Shown: one piece after another, positions 23,329-33,100 of the stretch
How the letters are laid out: each line of letters opens with the position of its first letter
Position numbering within the stretch: the first letter of the stretch is position 1
Origin: Fusobacteriaceae bacterium
Lineage (GTDB): Bacteria > Fusobacteriota > Fusobacteriia > Fusobacteriales > Fusobacteriaceae
Assembly (NCBI GenBank): GCA_031272775.1
Contig: JAISTB010000038.1
Location: forward strand, 1-61,960
DNA: 61,960 bases
Direction: 5' to 3'
The notes under the pieces: generated by a model
Database searches by the model: none
The model's input: only the letters and a program-made list of their open reading frames with translations
Told to the model about the DNA's origin: nothing
Translations under genes and position numbers: made by a program

Positions 23329-24231
23329 CTACACCTTCTCCCCGATATTCTTCCCCAGGATGCCCGCGGGCTTCACGAGCAGCACGACAATCAGGATCGC
23401 AAACACGAAGGCGTCGGCGTAGGAAGAAGAAATATAGGCTTTTGTCATTGTTTCCACAAATCCGATGACCATGCCGCCGAGCATGGCCCCGGGAATGATG
23501 CCGATACCGCCCAGTACCGCGGCGACATAGGCCTTAAGCCCCAGCATGGCCCCCATAAAGGGCTGCACCTGCGGATAGGCCGTGCAATACATCATGGACG
23601 CCACGGCGGCCAGCCCCGACCCCATGGCGAAGGTCAGCGTAATGCTGCGATTGAGATTTATTCCCATAAGAATAGAAGCCTGCCCGTCTTCCGATACGGC
23701 CCGCATGGCTTTCCCGGCTCTTGTGCGTCTGACGAAGAGCGTCAGGCAGATCATGACAAAAAGGCCGATGACAATGGTCAGCATGGAATTGCCGTTGACG
23801 GAAACCCCGCTGATTTTCACATTGGGCATTCTGAATATCCGCGGAACGCTGCGCGGAGATCCGCCGACAACGAGAAGCGCCATATTCTCCATAAAGAGAC
23901 TCACGGAAATGGCCGTAATCAGCGCGGATACGGATGAACCGGACCTTCTCACCGGCTTGTAAGCGACTTGCTCTACGGTGACGCCCACACAGGAGCATAT
24001 TGCTATGGCAATAAACACCGCGCACCAGACCGGGATTCCCATTTTTGCCATGACAGGCATCATGAACAGCATGGTGTAACCGCCGACCATAATGAAGTCC
24101 CCGTGGGCAAAATTGGTGAGCCGGATGATCCCGTACACCATGGTGTAGCCCAGAGCGACCAGCGCGTAAACACTTCCTATTTTCAGCGCGTTGATCAATT
24201 GCTGAAAAAATAATACCAGTTCCTTGTTCAA
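23329..24231 (-). CDS. livH: Branched-chain amino acid ABC transporter, permease LivH
   Basis: LivH is the other permease. The 300-residue protein has about eight helices, the N-terminal YALVALGYTMVYGIIRLTNF segment and a coupling loop (RAVSEDGQASILMGIN). It begins with TTG at 24231 behind a GGGGG-type ribosome site. The 145-base gap upstream contains a palindromic repeat but no terminator. Confidence 0.96.
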   Translation of the reverse strand: MNKELVLFFQQLINALKIGSVYALVALGYTMVYGIIRLTNFAHGDFIMVGGYTMLFMMPVMAKMGIPVWCAVFIAIAICSCVGVTVEQVAYKPVRRSGSSVSALITAISVSLFMENMALLVVGGSPRSVPRIFRMPNVKISGVSVNGNSMLTIVIGLFVMICLTLFVRRTRAGKAMRAVSEDGQASILMGINLNRSITLTFAMGSGLAAVASMMYCTAYPQVQPFMGAMLGLKAYVAAVLGGIGIIPGAMLGGMVIGFVETMTKAYISSSYADAFVFAILIVVLLVKPAGILGKNIGEKV

Positions 24232-24311
24232 AATTTCCCCCCTTTTTCGATGTTGTTCTTTTGGGATGAGATGTATTTTTCACAGATGACTTTGTTCGGG
24301 TGTTAATGGGC

Positions 24312-24357
24312 AGAGACGCGCCGTATGCGGGTGGTCTATGCTTACCTGCGCGTCTCT
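24312..24357. repeat. REP-like inverted repeat between livK and livH
   Basis: AGAGACGCGC (24312-24321) and GCGCGTCTCT (24348-24357) are perfect arms around a 26-base centre. The arm sequence resembles the repeat at 276. In the mRNA it would form a hairpin between the binding-protein and permease messages. Confidence 0.6.
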
Positions 24358-24377
24358 CCCGGTGTTGCGTTATAAAA

Positions 24378-25514
24378 TTACGGTTTTACCGTGACGATGT
24401 ATTTTTCCTTGCCGTCTACGATACCGTTGACGACTACGTTTTTCTGGGGATTGCCGCCCTCGAGGGTGAAGGTTCCCGAGGTGCCCGAGAACTTCAGCGA
24501 GCGCAGGGCCGCCGCAACCTTTTCCCGATCGGTCGTCGAATTGGCTTCTTTCATGGCCTGGGCCGCGATAAACACGCAGTCGTATCCCAGGGCCGCCGAG
24601 CTGGTCAGTGTTTCGTTGCCGTACTTGCTCGTGAACTTCTTGACGAAAGCCTGAACGGCGGGTTCCGGATCATCCACGGAATAGTGCCCCGTCCAGTAGG
24701 TGTCTTTGAAGGCGTCGGCGTTGTCGCCGACCTTTCCGGCGATGTTGCTCCAGCCGTCCGCGCCCACAAGATATCCCGTAAAGCCGGCCTCTCTGGCCTG
24801 AACGACGATGAGCGCCGCCGTCCCGTAGTAGTAGGGGGCGAAAATCATCTCCGCGCCGCTTTCTTTGATTTTGGTCAATTGGGCCGAGTAGTCCACGTCG
24901 GTCATGGTCGTCGAGATTTCTTTGGCAACGAGCTCGATGCCGAAATCTTTGCAGGCGATGAGGAAGGACTCATACAATCCGAGGGAATATTCGTCGGCGC
25001 TGCAATAGAGCACGGCCGCCTTTTTGACTTTCAGCGTCTCCGCCGCGAATTTCGCCACGATCTTTCCCTGATAGGAGTCCACAAAGCAGGATCTGAACAC
25101 GAAGGATTTTCCTTCCGTCAGCATATCCGCCGTTCCCGTAGGCGTCAGGATAGGCATTTTGTCCACGTCAGCCTTGGCCGCCATGCCCGCGGTCACCCCG
25201 GAGGTCAGGGAACCGAGAATAATCGGATAGCCTCTGCCCTTGAGGAGCTGATAGGTGTTGGCCCCTTCGATGGGGTCCCGCTTGTCGTCCTGAAAATCAA
25301 GCCTCAGTTTCTTGCCCAAAACGCCGCCCTGTTCATTGATTTCTTCCATGGCCATGGTCATGCCCTGGCTGACCTGCTGTCCGCTGAAAGCCAGATCGCC
25401 CGTAAGCGGCAGCGTGACTCCGATGACTACCTCATCGGATTTTGCCGCGCCCAGGACTGTGATGGAAAGACACGCAAGTAAACTCATTACAACGGACAAA
25501 AAGTACTTCTTCAT
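24378..25514 (-). CDS. livK: Branched-chain amino acid binding protein 1
   Basis: A 378-residue periplasmic binding protein of the LivJ/LivK type. A signal peptide (MKKYFLSVVMSLLACLS..., about residues 1-23) precedes EVVIGVTLPLTGDLAFSGQQ. The frame is open to 25556, but ATG 25514 begins the signal peptide and follows a GGGGG site. It is clearly a paralogue of the binding protein encoded just upstream, sharing long stretches such as GVTAG-AAKAD and the PTGTADMLT motif. It delivers ligand to LivHM. Confidence 0.93.
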   Translation of the reverse strand: MKKYFLSVVMSLLACLSITVLGAAKSDEVVIGVTLPLTGDLAFSGQQVSQGMTMAMEEINEQGGVLGKKLRLDFQDDKRDPIEGANTYQLLKGRGYPIILGSLTSGVTAGMAAKADVDKMPILTPTGTADMLTEGKSFVFRSCFVDSYQGKIVAKFAAETLKVKKAAVLYCSADEYSLGLYESFLIACKDFGIELVAKEISTTMTDVDYSAQLTKIKESGAEMIFAPYYYGTAALIVVQAREAGFTGYLVGADGWSNIAGKVGDNADAFKDTYWTGHYSVDDPEPAVQAFVKKFTSKYGNETLTSSAALGYDCVFIAAQAMKEANSTTDREKVAAALRSLKFSGTSGTFTLEGGNPQKNVVVNGIVDGKEKYIVTVKP

Positions 25515-25583
25515 ATTCTGTAACCCCCTTATCCGGAAGCAAGTCTTCCGAATCATATGAATGATGGAATGGTTTTATGCCGT

Positions 25584-25625
25584 CACACCGCGGCCCCTCT
25601 CCCCCGAAAGGGGCCTGCGGGATGT
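25584..25625 (-). promoter_or_regulatory. Stable hairpin between the two livK genes
   Basis: GGCCCCT (25592-25598) pairs with AGGGGCC (25609-25615), and imperfect pairing extends outward to 25584 and 25625. No T run follows on the minus strand, so it is not a simple terminator. Such hairpins after binding-protein genes often protect the upstream mRNA. Confidence 0.6.
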
Positions 25626-25627
25626 GG

Positions 25628-26752
25628 TTATTCCACAGCGGCGATAAACTTGTTCACGCCGTCTTGCACGCCGATGATAACGCCGCCCTTTGTGGGGTTG
25701 CCGTTCTCAAAGGTGAAGGTGCCCGTAACGCCGGAGAACTTCATTTTCTTCATGGCTTCGTTCATTTTTTCCGTATCGTCGGAACCCGCTTCGCGGATGG
25801 CCTGAGCCAGAATATAGGCGGCGTCATAGGCGCAAGCGGAAAGAGCGTTCAGATTGGCCGTGCCGAATTTTGCCGTGAAAGCCGCTACGAATTTCTGTAC
25901 GGCGGGATCCGGATTGTCATTGGCATAGTGGTTCGTGAACGCTACGTCATGGAAGGCTTCTTTGTTGTCGTCATTGATTCTTTCGGCCACGCCGTCAAAT
26001 CCGTCGGGTCCGAGGATGGGTCCGTCAAATCCGGCCTGTCTCGCCTGGGTGATGATCAGGACAGCCTGGCCGTAATAGTAAACGGTGTAGAGCAGATCGG
26101 GATTGGCCGCGGCGATCTTGGACAGCTGGGCGGAAAATTCCACGTCGTCCATGGTGGCAGAAGTCTCTGAAGCGACGATCTTAATGCCGAGGGCTTCCGC
26201 TTCTTTCCGGAAGGATTCCGCGAGACCGAGGGAATATTCGTCGGCGCCGCAGTACAGGAGTCCGGCCGTCTTTACTTTCAGGATGTCTTTGGCGTAGGTG
26301 GCCGCGTATTTGCCCTGGCGGGAATCGATGAAGCAAGCGCGGTAGATGTAATTCTTGCCGACCGTCAGCATATCGGCCGTGCCGGTGGGCGTAATCACGA
26401 TCATTTTGTCGGCGTCTGCCTTGGCCGCGATCCCGGCCGTAACGCCCGAGGTACAGGAACCGATAATGGCGGAAACGCCTCTTCCTTTCAAAATATTATA
26501 CGTATTGGCGCCTTCGGTGGCGTCCCCTTTGTCATCGAGAAAATCAACCTTGATTTTCTTTCCCAGCACGCCGCCGGCGGCGTTGATTTCGTCAAACGCC
26601 AGCTGTACGCCCTGATTGATGGACTGACCGTACAAAGCGATATAACCCGTCGCGGGCGATGTCACACCGATATAGATTTCATCGGCCGCAAGCGCCATCG
26701 TCGCAAACAAACCAGTGATCAACGTTGCAACTAACAGAAATACCTTTTTCAT
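25628..26752 (-). CDS. livK: Branched-chain amino acid binding protein 2
   Basis: A 374-residue periplasmic binding protein with a signal peptide ending in MALA, followed by ADEIYIGVTSPATGYIALYGQS. It is the first gene of the liv operon and is followed by a stable hairpin, so it is likely the most abundant product. ATG 26752 is nine bases after AGGAGG. A TTG two codons upstream is less likely. The two binding proteins may widen the ligand range. Confidence 0.94.
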   Translation of the reverse strand: MKKVFLLVATLITGLFATMALAADEIYIGVTSPATGYIALYGQSINQGVQLAFDEINAAGGVLGKKIKVDFLDDKGDATEGANTYNILKGRGVSAIIGSCTSGVTAGIAAKADADKMIVITPTGTADMLTVGKNYIYRACFIDSRQGKYAATYAKDILKVKTAGLLYCGADEYSLGLAESFRKEAEALGIKIVASETSATMDDVEFSAQLSKIAAANPDLLYTVYYYGQAVLIITQARQAGFDGPILGPDGFDGVAERINDDNKEAFHDVAFTNHYANDNPDPAVQKFVAAFTAKFGTANLNALSACAYDAAYILAQAIREAGSDDTEKMNEAMKKMKFSGVTGTFTFENGNPTKGGVIIGVQDGVNKFIAAVE

Positions 26753-26773
26753 ATACAACCTCCTCCTTAGTAT

Positions 26774-26806
26774 AATAAATTATCTTTTTGACAAAAATAA
26801 TTTATT
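26774..26806. promoter_or_regulatory. Dyad in the liv leader
   Basis: AATAAATTAT (26774-26783) and ATAATTTATT (26797-26806) are perfect inverted arms. The dyad lies between the promoter and the start codon of the first livK gene and could be an operator or an mRNA hairpin. Confidence 0.5.
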
Positions 26807-26814
26807 TAAGACAA

Positions 26815-26844
26815 AGTATACTAAATTTCAAACTGAATTGTCAA
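26815..26844 (-). promoter_or_regulatory. liv operon promoter
   Basis: On the minus strand TTGACA (26839-26844) and TATACT (26815-26820) are 18 bases apart. The remaining gap from 26850 to 27055 is AT-rich and shows no gene. Confidence 0.8.
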
Positions 26845-27055
26845 CAACTTCAATTTTTTTCAATAAAAAAAGGTTATTTTGTACGAAAAATGGATAATTG
26901 TACGGAAATATATGAATTTGTTCCGTTTTTTTCGTACTTCCATAGTAAATTATTGGGACCGGATTACCATTTTTTTGTGATGACCGAATCGCGCCCTTCG
27001 GTGAACAAGGGCATTTTCGGGCGACAAAAAAACGGAATGTAAGATTTCGGAACAT

Positions 27056-27082
27056 AAAAAGGGGGCGCGATTTTACGCGCCC
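27056..27082 (-). terminator. Terminator of the autotransporter gene
   Basis: GGGCGCG (27063-27069) pairs with CGCGCCC (27076-27082). On the minus strand CC and TTTTT follow. Confidence 0.85.
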
Positions 27083-27144
27083 TGCCTTTTCGTGTCCATT
27101 TCAAGCGAAAATTATCCCTGCCCGGTCACCGACCGACCGCGCCC

Positions 27145-30100
27145 TCAGTCGAACAAATGAGTGAACTGTACGCCGCAGGTCGTTCCGTCCCTGTCCCCCG
27201 ACCGGTGGCTCCAGGTCAGCAAAAGGGCGTTGCCTCCGCGGGTTTCGTAGCGGAGGCCGAGTTCGGTCTCGAGAACGCCCCGCACCCGTTCGGGCGCTTC
27301 GAGATCATAGAAATCGCCTCCTCTGAGAATACGGGCGCGGACCGGCTCGTCGCTCCCCTTCCCCAATTCGTACCGGTAAGCGGCCACGCCGCCGATCACC
27401 CATTTCCCCCGCTTTGTGTACTTCGTCCACGAGAGATCGACGCCGGCCCCGGGCCGGACCGAGAAGATGTCGTCGGTCTCGGCGCCGAGGAAAATCCCGT
27501 CGCCCGTTTCCCGAATGTCTCCGATCCTGCCCCAGCCGAGATCGAGGTCGGCCGAGATCCCGGCCTTGAACCGGCTGTCGCCGGGGATCGGCAGCGCGTA
27601 GCGCAGGGAATTTTCCCAGAGCAGCAGACCCGTCCAATAATTGGCTTCATTGGTATAGACGCCGCTGCTCAAGTGAATCCGCCGTTTGGCTTCATGACGG
27701 CCCAGACTCGCCATGCCCGTACTGCGCCAGGACAGGCCGCCGGAATCCCCCAACGACCCGCCGTAGCCCAGGCCCAGATGGAGCGTCAGGGCCCGGTCCC
27801 GGGAGCCGCCGTCGTACTCGAAGACCGAGCGGGTAAAGCCGAAGAGGATTTCTTCGGTCCGGCCGAAGATCCGCCCGTCCGTTTCGTGAAGGACGAGCAG
27901 CCCCGTCGTATGCCAGTCACAGTTGACCAGACCCGGATTACTGTTTTGTTTTTTGCCTCCGCTTACGAGAGCCCCGATTTTCGTGCGCTCCCGGGCATAA
28001 ATTTCGTTGTCCCTCAGTTTGTCCGCGGCCTTTCCGAGCGTCTCGCCCACGGTCCAGACCCGTTCCCGGAGATCGGCGTAAAAGTTTCCCCGGAGTTCCA
28101 TGTCGAAGGTTGCCGCCAATTCTTCCTTGTCCGAGATCAAATCGAGGGCGTCGAACATCCTGAGTTCCGTTCCGGCGGCGGGCTCATAAATGGCGTCGAG
28201 TCCGTGCCCGAAGGCTTCGGCCTTCGTCCCCGCCGTGAGATCGGCATAGGGGATTTTCACGAGGATGATCCGGTAAATGTCGGGATTCGTCGGATCGGCC
28301 TGCAGTTCCGCGAGCCAGGTCACCGAGTGGGAGACGGCCTCGATGCTGCCGTTATTGGGCATGTTGACGGCCCCTTTGAGGTACTGGATAATCCGGACCG
28401 GCAGATTGTTGCCCTGGGTGGCGTTGGGGAGAACGATGAAGCGTCCCGCGGCGAATTCCCCGGCGCTGATGGTCCCGATGTGGCCGTCGGTCCCGCCGAT
28501 CTTGAGGGTCCCGAAATCCAGAACTCCCGGCCCGAAGTCCATATAGCCGCCGTTCAAGAGCGTCGGCGCGTCGTAAACAACGTTTCCGACGCGGATCTCC
28601 GGTCCCTGGTCGCTGATGACAATACTCCCGACCCTGGCCGAGCCCGTATTGTTGTTGGCGACGCTGAGCCCGGCGTTTCTGACATGGATGGTCCCCGCGT
28701 TTTCGAGAACGCCGCCCTGCCCGAGGGAGATGCCGGCCGCCGCGCCGCCGTCAATCTCGATAACGCCATAATTGCGGACGATACCGCCTTTGGCGGCATA
28801 GATGCCTTCGGCTCCCTGACCGCTTACCGTGATCAGGCCCCCGGCCTCGTTAATGACAAGCGCGCCGCCGGTTCCGGCCATGCCCCTCGCTCCTTCGCCG
28901 TTGACGACGATGGTCCCGCTGTTGGAGAGGACGGCCCGGTTGCTTCCTTCCATGCCGTAGGCGTCCTTGCCCGAAACCGTGATCAGACCCCTGTTTTCCG
29001 CCCGGCCGGTCCCGTTGTTGGCCAGCATGGCGACGCCGTAGTCCCTAGGGACGTCGACGGTCCCGTGATTGATCAGCGTCCCGCCGCCCACGGGGTTTCC
29101 AGCCGCGTCGGCGGAACCTGTGGCCATGGCGGCGGAGATTTTCTCCGCGCCCTGACCGATCCGGGACGCGCCCACGGTGATTTTCGCGTAATTGACCGCC
29201 GTTCCATCCCGCGCGGCCATGCCGACGCTGTAATCCGAGAGGGCAAGATCCGTCCGCAACACGACGGTCCCGTTTTTCGTATACAGGTACGTGGATTCCT
29301 CCCCGGCTGTAAGCTTCGCCCCGGCGTCCACAAGGATATCCCCCGCTTCGCTGGCGACGCCGACGGACCGCGCGCCCACGGCGACGGTCCCGCCCAGGTG
29401 GCTGATCCCGGTCGTGCCCGCGCCGTAGAGACCCGAGGCTTTGTCGCCGCCCACGGCGACGTCTCCGCTGTTGACGATGCTTCCGTTTTCGACGTAAACT
29501 CCGTTTGACGTATCGTTCAGTTGTATCACGCCTCTGTTTTCCGCGTTGCCGCCGATGACATAGAGGCCCGTGTTGTCGCTTCCCGAACCCGAAAGGCTTC
29601 CGTTATTGAGAACGTTGCCGCTCCTCGCGTACATCCCGGCGCCGTGGGCGGCCAGGCGGATGGTTCCGTCGTTGACGAGGCCGGTCGCGCCGTCTCCGAA
29701 CATGGCTACGGCCGAGGCCTTGCCGGTCCCGCCGCCCATGTCGATCAGACCCGCGGGCCCGTTGGAAAGCGCGGTGGCGTTTTTCCCGTAGAGGCCTACG
29801 GAAGACTCGCCCGAAAGAATGATCTTGCCGCTATTGGCGACGGATCCGCCGCCGGTCGAGAGGATGCCCTTGGCGCCGGCGTCGGCGGAGGACATGTGGC
29901 CTCCGTAGGAGATCCACCCCGTTCCGGCGGCGAGCACGCCCGTCGCGCCCGGACCCAGCGCAATGGAAATCGATGAGGCGACCGCCTTACCGTTTTCCGT
30001 AAAGATGGCCGTTCCGTCCTTTCCCGCGTCAATGCCGGAAAGATTCCGGATATTGGCGTAGTCGCCGTCATTTTTGAGGAAGAGACCCACGCCTTTTTCG

Positions 30101-33100
30101 CCTGCGGAAAGATAAGCCCCGCCGAAATCGACGACGGCGGCGGCCCCCGTCAGCACGAGCCCCGTCGTCTCCGCCGAAAGCGTGATCTTCCCGCCTGTCC
30201 AGCGGATATCGCCGCCTTCGCCGTAAAAGAGCACCGAGCCTCTGCCGAGGGTCGCGGGTCCGCTGACGTTGATCTCCGTCCGGCCCGCTCCCGTATCCTT
30301 GCCGGCATAGTAGGCGACGGATTCCGCCCCCACGGCAACGGACCCGGAAGAGTCGGCTTTGGACCCCTCGCCGGCGTAAATCGCGACGGATTTGTCGCCG
30401 CTCAGGGAAATCACGCCAAGGTTTACGAGAACCGAACCGTCGGCGCCGGACATTCCCCGCGCGCCGGTAACGGCGCTTTCCAAAAGACCCGAGGGATTGT
30501 TTGTGATCCGGGCGTGGTCGGCGGCCTGCAGGCCCCTGGTCCCCACGTTGAGCGTCGTGTCGTTGGTGATCCGGCCGGAAGCGCCGCTCACGGCCACATT
30601 GGCGTAGTTGATCGTAAAGGGATTCGACGCGCCGAAGTGCAGCGCCCCGTCTTCAAGGTAAGCGAAGACGCCGTCCGGCGTATTGCTCACGCTGCCGCCC
30701 GAAACGTCCAGAGTCGCCCCGGCTTTCACGTAAAAGCCGATGTTGTCCGCGCCGCCGATGGAAACCGTCGCGCCCGGCGTCAGCGTCAGTCTCGCCCCCG
30801 TATCGAGCAGGGCCCCGATGGCCCGTCCGAGGGGTGAAGCGGGGGCGCTTATGGAAAGGGCGCCGGCATAATCGACGGAAGCGCCTTTGGTCCCGTCGGT
30901 CGCGAGATAGATACCCACGGCGCCGGCCCCTTCGATGGAAATGCCGTTCCTCAACGTTCCGCTCAAGGGATGGGCCGCGTAGACGCCGATGGCGCGATCC
31001 GTTGCCGTGGCTTCCGCCCGGAGTCGGAGCAACCCTGTCCAGGACACGGGAGCGGTCGCCAGATACAACCCGACGCCGCCGTCCAGATCGAAATGATAGT
31101 CCTTATTCCCGCTGATATCGCCGTTTTTGACGTAAATCCCCGCCTTTCCGCCGCCGGGCCCGACAGGATCGCCTTCGATGGTCCCGGGATCCGAGAGCGT
31201 CGAGGTCCCTGTGGCCGCGGGATCGGATTTGTCGATAAATATTCCGATCGTATTGTTTCCCCGCAGCGTGAGCTTTCCCCGGTTTTCCGTGTGGGAACCG
31301 TTGTCTGTGAAAATGCCGATGCCGTCCTCAAGGATGTCCTGATCGGCCGTATTGATCAGCGACACGCCGTCGGCATAGAGGTGCACAAGATTCGTCCCGC
31401 CCGCTCCGTGGACTACGGAAACCCCGTTGGTCACAGGCGTCGTTCCTTTATAATAGATCCCGACGCCTTTGTCCCCGCCGATGCCCGCGTAGTCAAGACG
31501 GAAGGGGGCGTTTCCCGCGAAGCTCGTGTCTTCGGCATAAATCCCGACGCCCTTTGTCCCGACGCTCACGGATCCCGTAAAGCCCGAAAAATCAAGGGAA
31601 CTCCCGAGGGCGTAGACGCCCACGCCGCCGCTTCCCAGCGTCAAACTCCCGGAAAGGAGCCGGCCGCTTGCCCTTTCGAGCCTGAGTCCCGTGCTCCCCG
31701 GGCCCGTCAGCGCAATCGACGCGCCGTCCAGCACAAGAATCGCGCCGTCTTTGGCAAAGGCGCCGGTCAGGCCCGACGCGCCGCCGGCCCCTGTTATGGA
31801 TCCGCCCAGGAGTCTCGCCGCCGAGGCTTTGCCCGAGGCGTCTTTTCCCGCGGCGAAAAGCCCGATGGCGCCGGTTTCGATCACGCCGCCCTTTTGCAGC
31901 GCCTCGCCGCCGTCATTGGCGTAAACGCCGACCAAAGAACTTTTCACGCTGCCCGCGTTTTCGAGAAAGCCGCCCCGGGTGTAGGCGGCTACGTCCGCTC
32001 CCCCGGCGTCGATGACGCCCGCGGCCCCGTTGATGAGTTTCGCGCCCTGTTCGCTGTAGAGACCGATACCGGAGCTTTTGTCCACACGGACCGTCGCCGC
32101 GTTTGTGACCTCCGTCCCCGTTCCGTCGGCGATCAGAGCCACCGTATCGGCGCCGACAGCCTCCACGGCGCCGCTGTTGAGGGCCCGGCCCCCATTCCAG
32201 TACAGGCCGTAGGCCCCGTCGCCTTTGATCTCCACATGGCCGAGGTTTTCCGATTCGCCGCCCGTAAAGACCGCGCCGATGCCTTTGGCCTCAATGAGGA
32301 TTTCGCCGTTGTTGATAAAGCGCAAGTCGCTTTTTTCATAAAGACCAACGATTTCGCCGCTCCCCGCGGCAATGACGATCTTTGCGTTATTTCCCGCCGA
32401 GTCTTTTCCGTAGAAAAGGCCCGCGGGCCGGACGGGATTACCCGCTTGATCCACGGCCGTCTTGCCTGACTTCAGCGTCAGCGTCCCCGAGGTATAGGCG
32501 GCCCCGCCCTCAAAATAGAGGCCGATGCCTGATTTGCCGCCCGCTTCCGAGGAAAGTTCGGCCGAAAAATCCCCGCTGACGAAGGAGGTCGACGCGCCCT
32601 TCAGGTAAATGCCCGCGCCGTTGGGGGAGACCTTCAGCGTCGCGGGCGTCGCGGCGTTGATGGAAAGCCCGTTACCCGCGCCGTATACGCCGACATTGAG
32701 ATCGGCGTCGGCGAGAGAATCCGTCACGACGCCGATGTCGGCCCCGGCGAGCGTCAGGGTCCCCGCGCCGCCGCCCGACGCTTCGGCCGCGATCCCGATA
32801 TTTTTGACGCCGCTCAGTCGCAGGGTCCCTCCGAAGGTGAGCGCGGAATTCTTTGCGTAAATCCCCGTATTGGCCCCTTCGGTGGCCGATCCGCCGAGGA
32901 TGTAGCGGCCCGTCACTTTGTTGCCGGCGCTCGTCATCTCCTCAAGGGCCAGCCCGATCCGCCGGTCGTTCTCCGAAGCCGAGGGCGCAAGCGCCATGTC
33001 CGTTTCGCTCAGCAGCGTCAATTGCGGACGGTTTCCCTGATCTTTGGCGTAAAAACCGAGGGCTTTTTTGCCTTGAACGCTCATGGGGGCGCTTCCCTGT

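Noticed and set aside
27157-29508. A 783-codon plus-strand open frame opposite the autotransporter barrel end
   Set aside because: It is antisense to a clearly real gene, has no family-like motifs, and is explained by GC-rich codon use keeping the opposite frame open. Similar long shadows lie opposite ftsH, the TPR gene and asnB.
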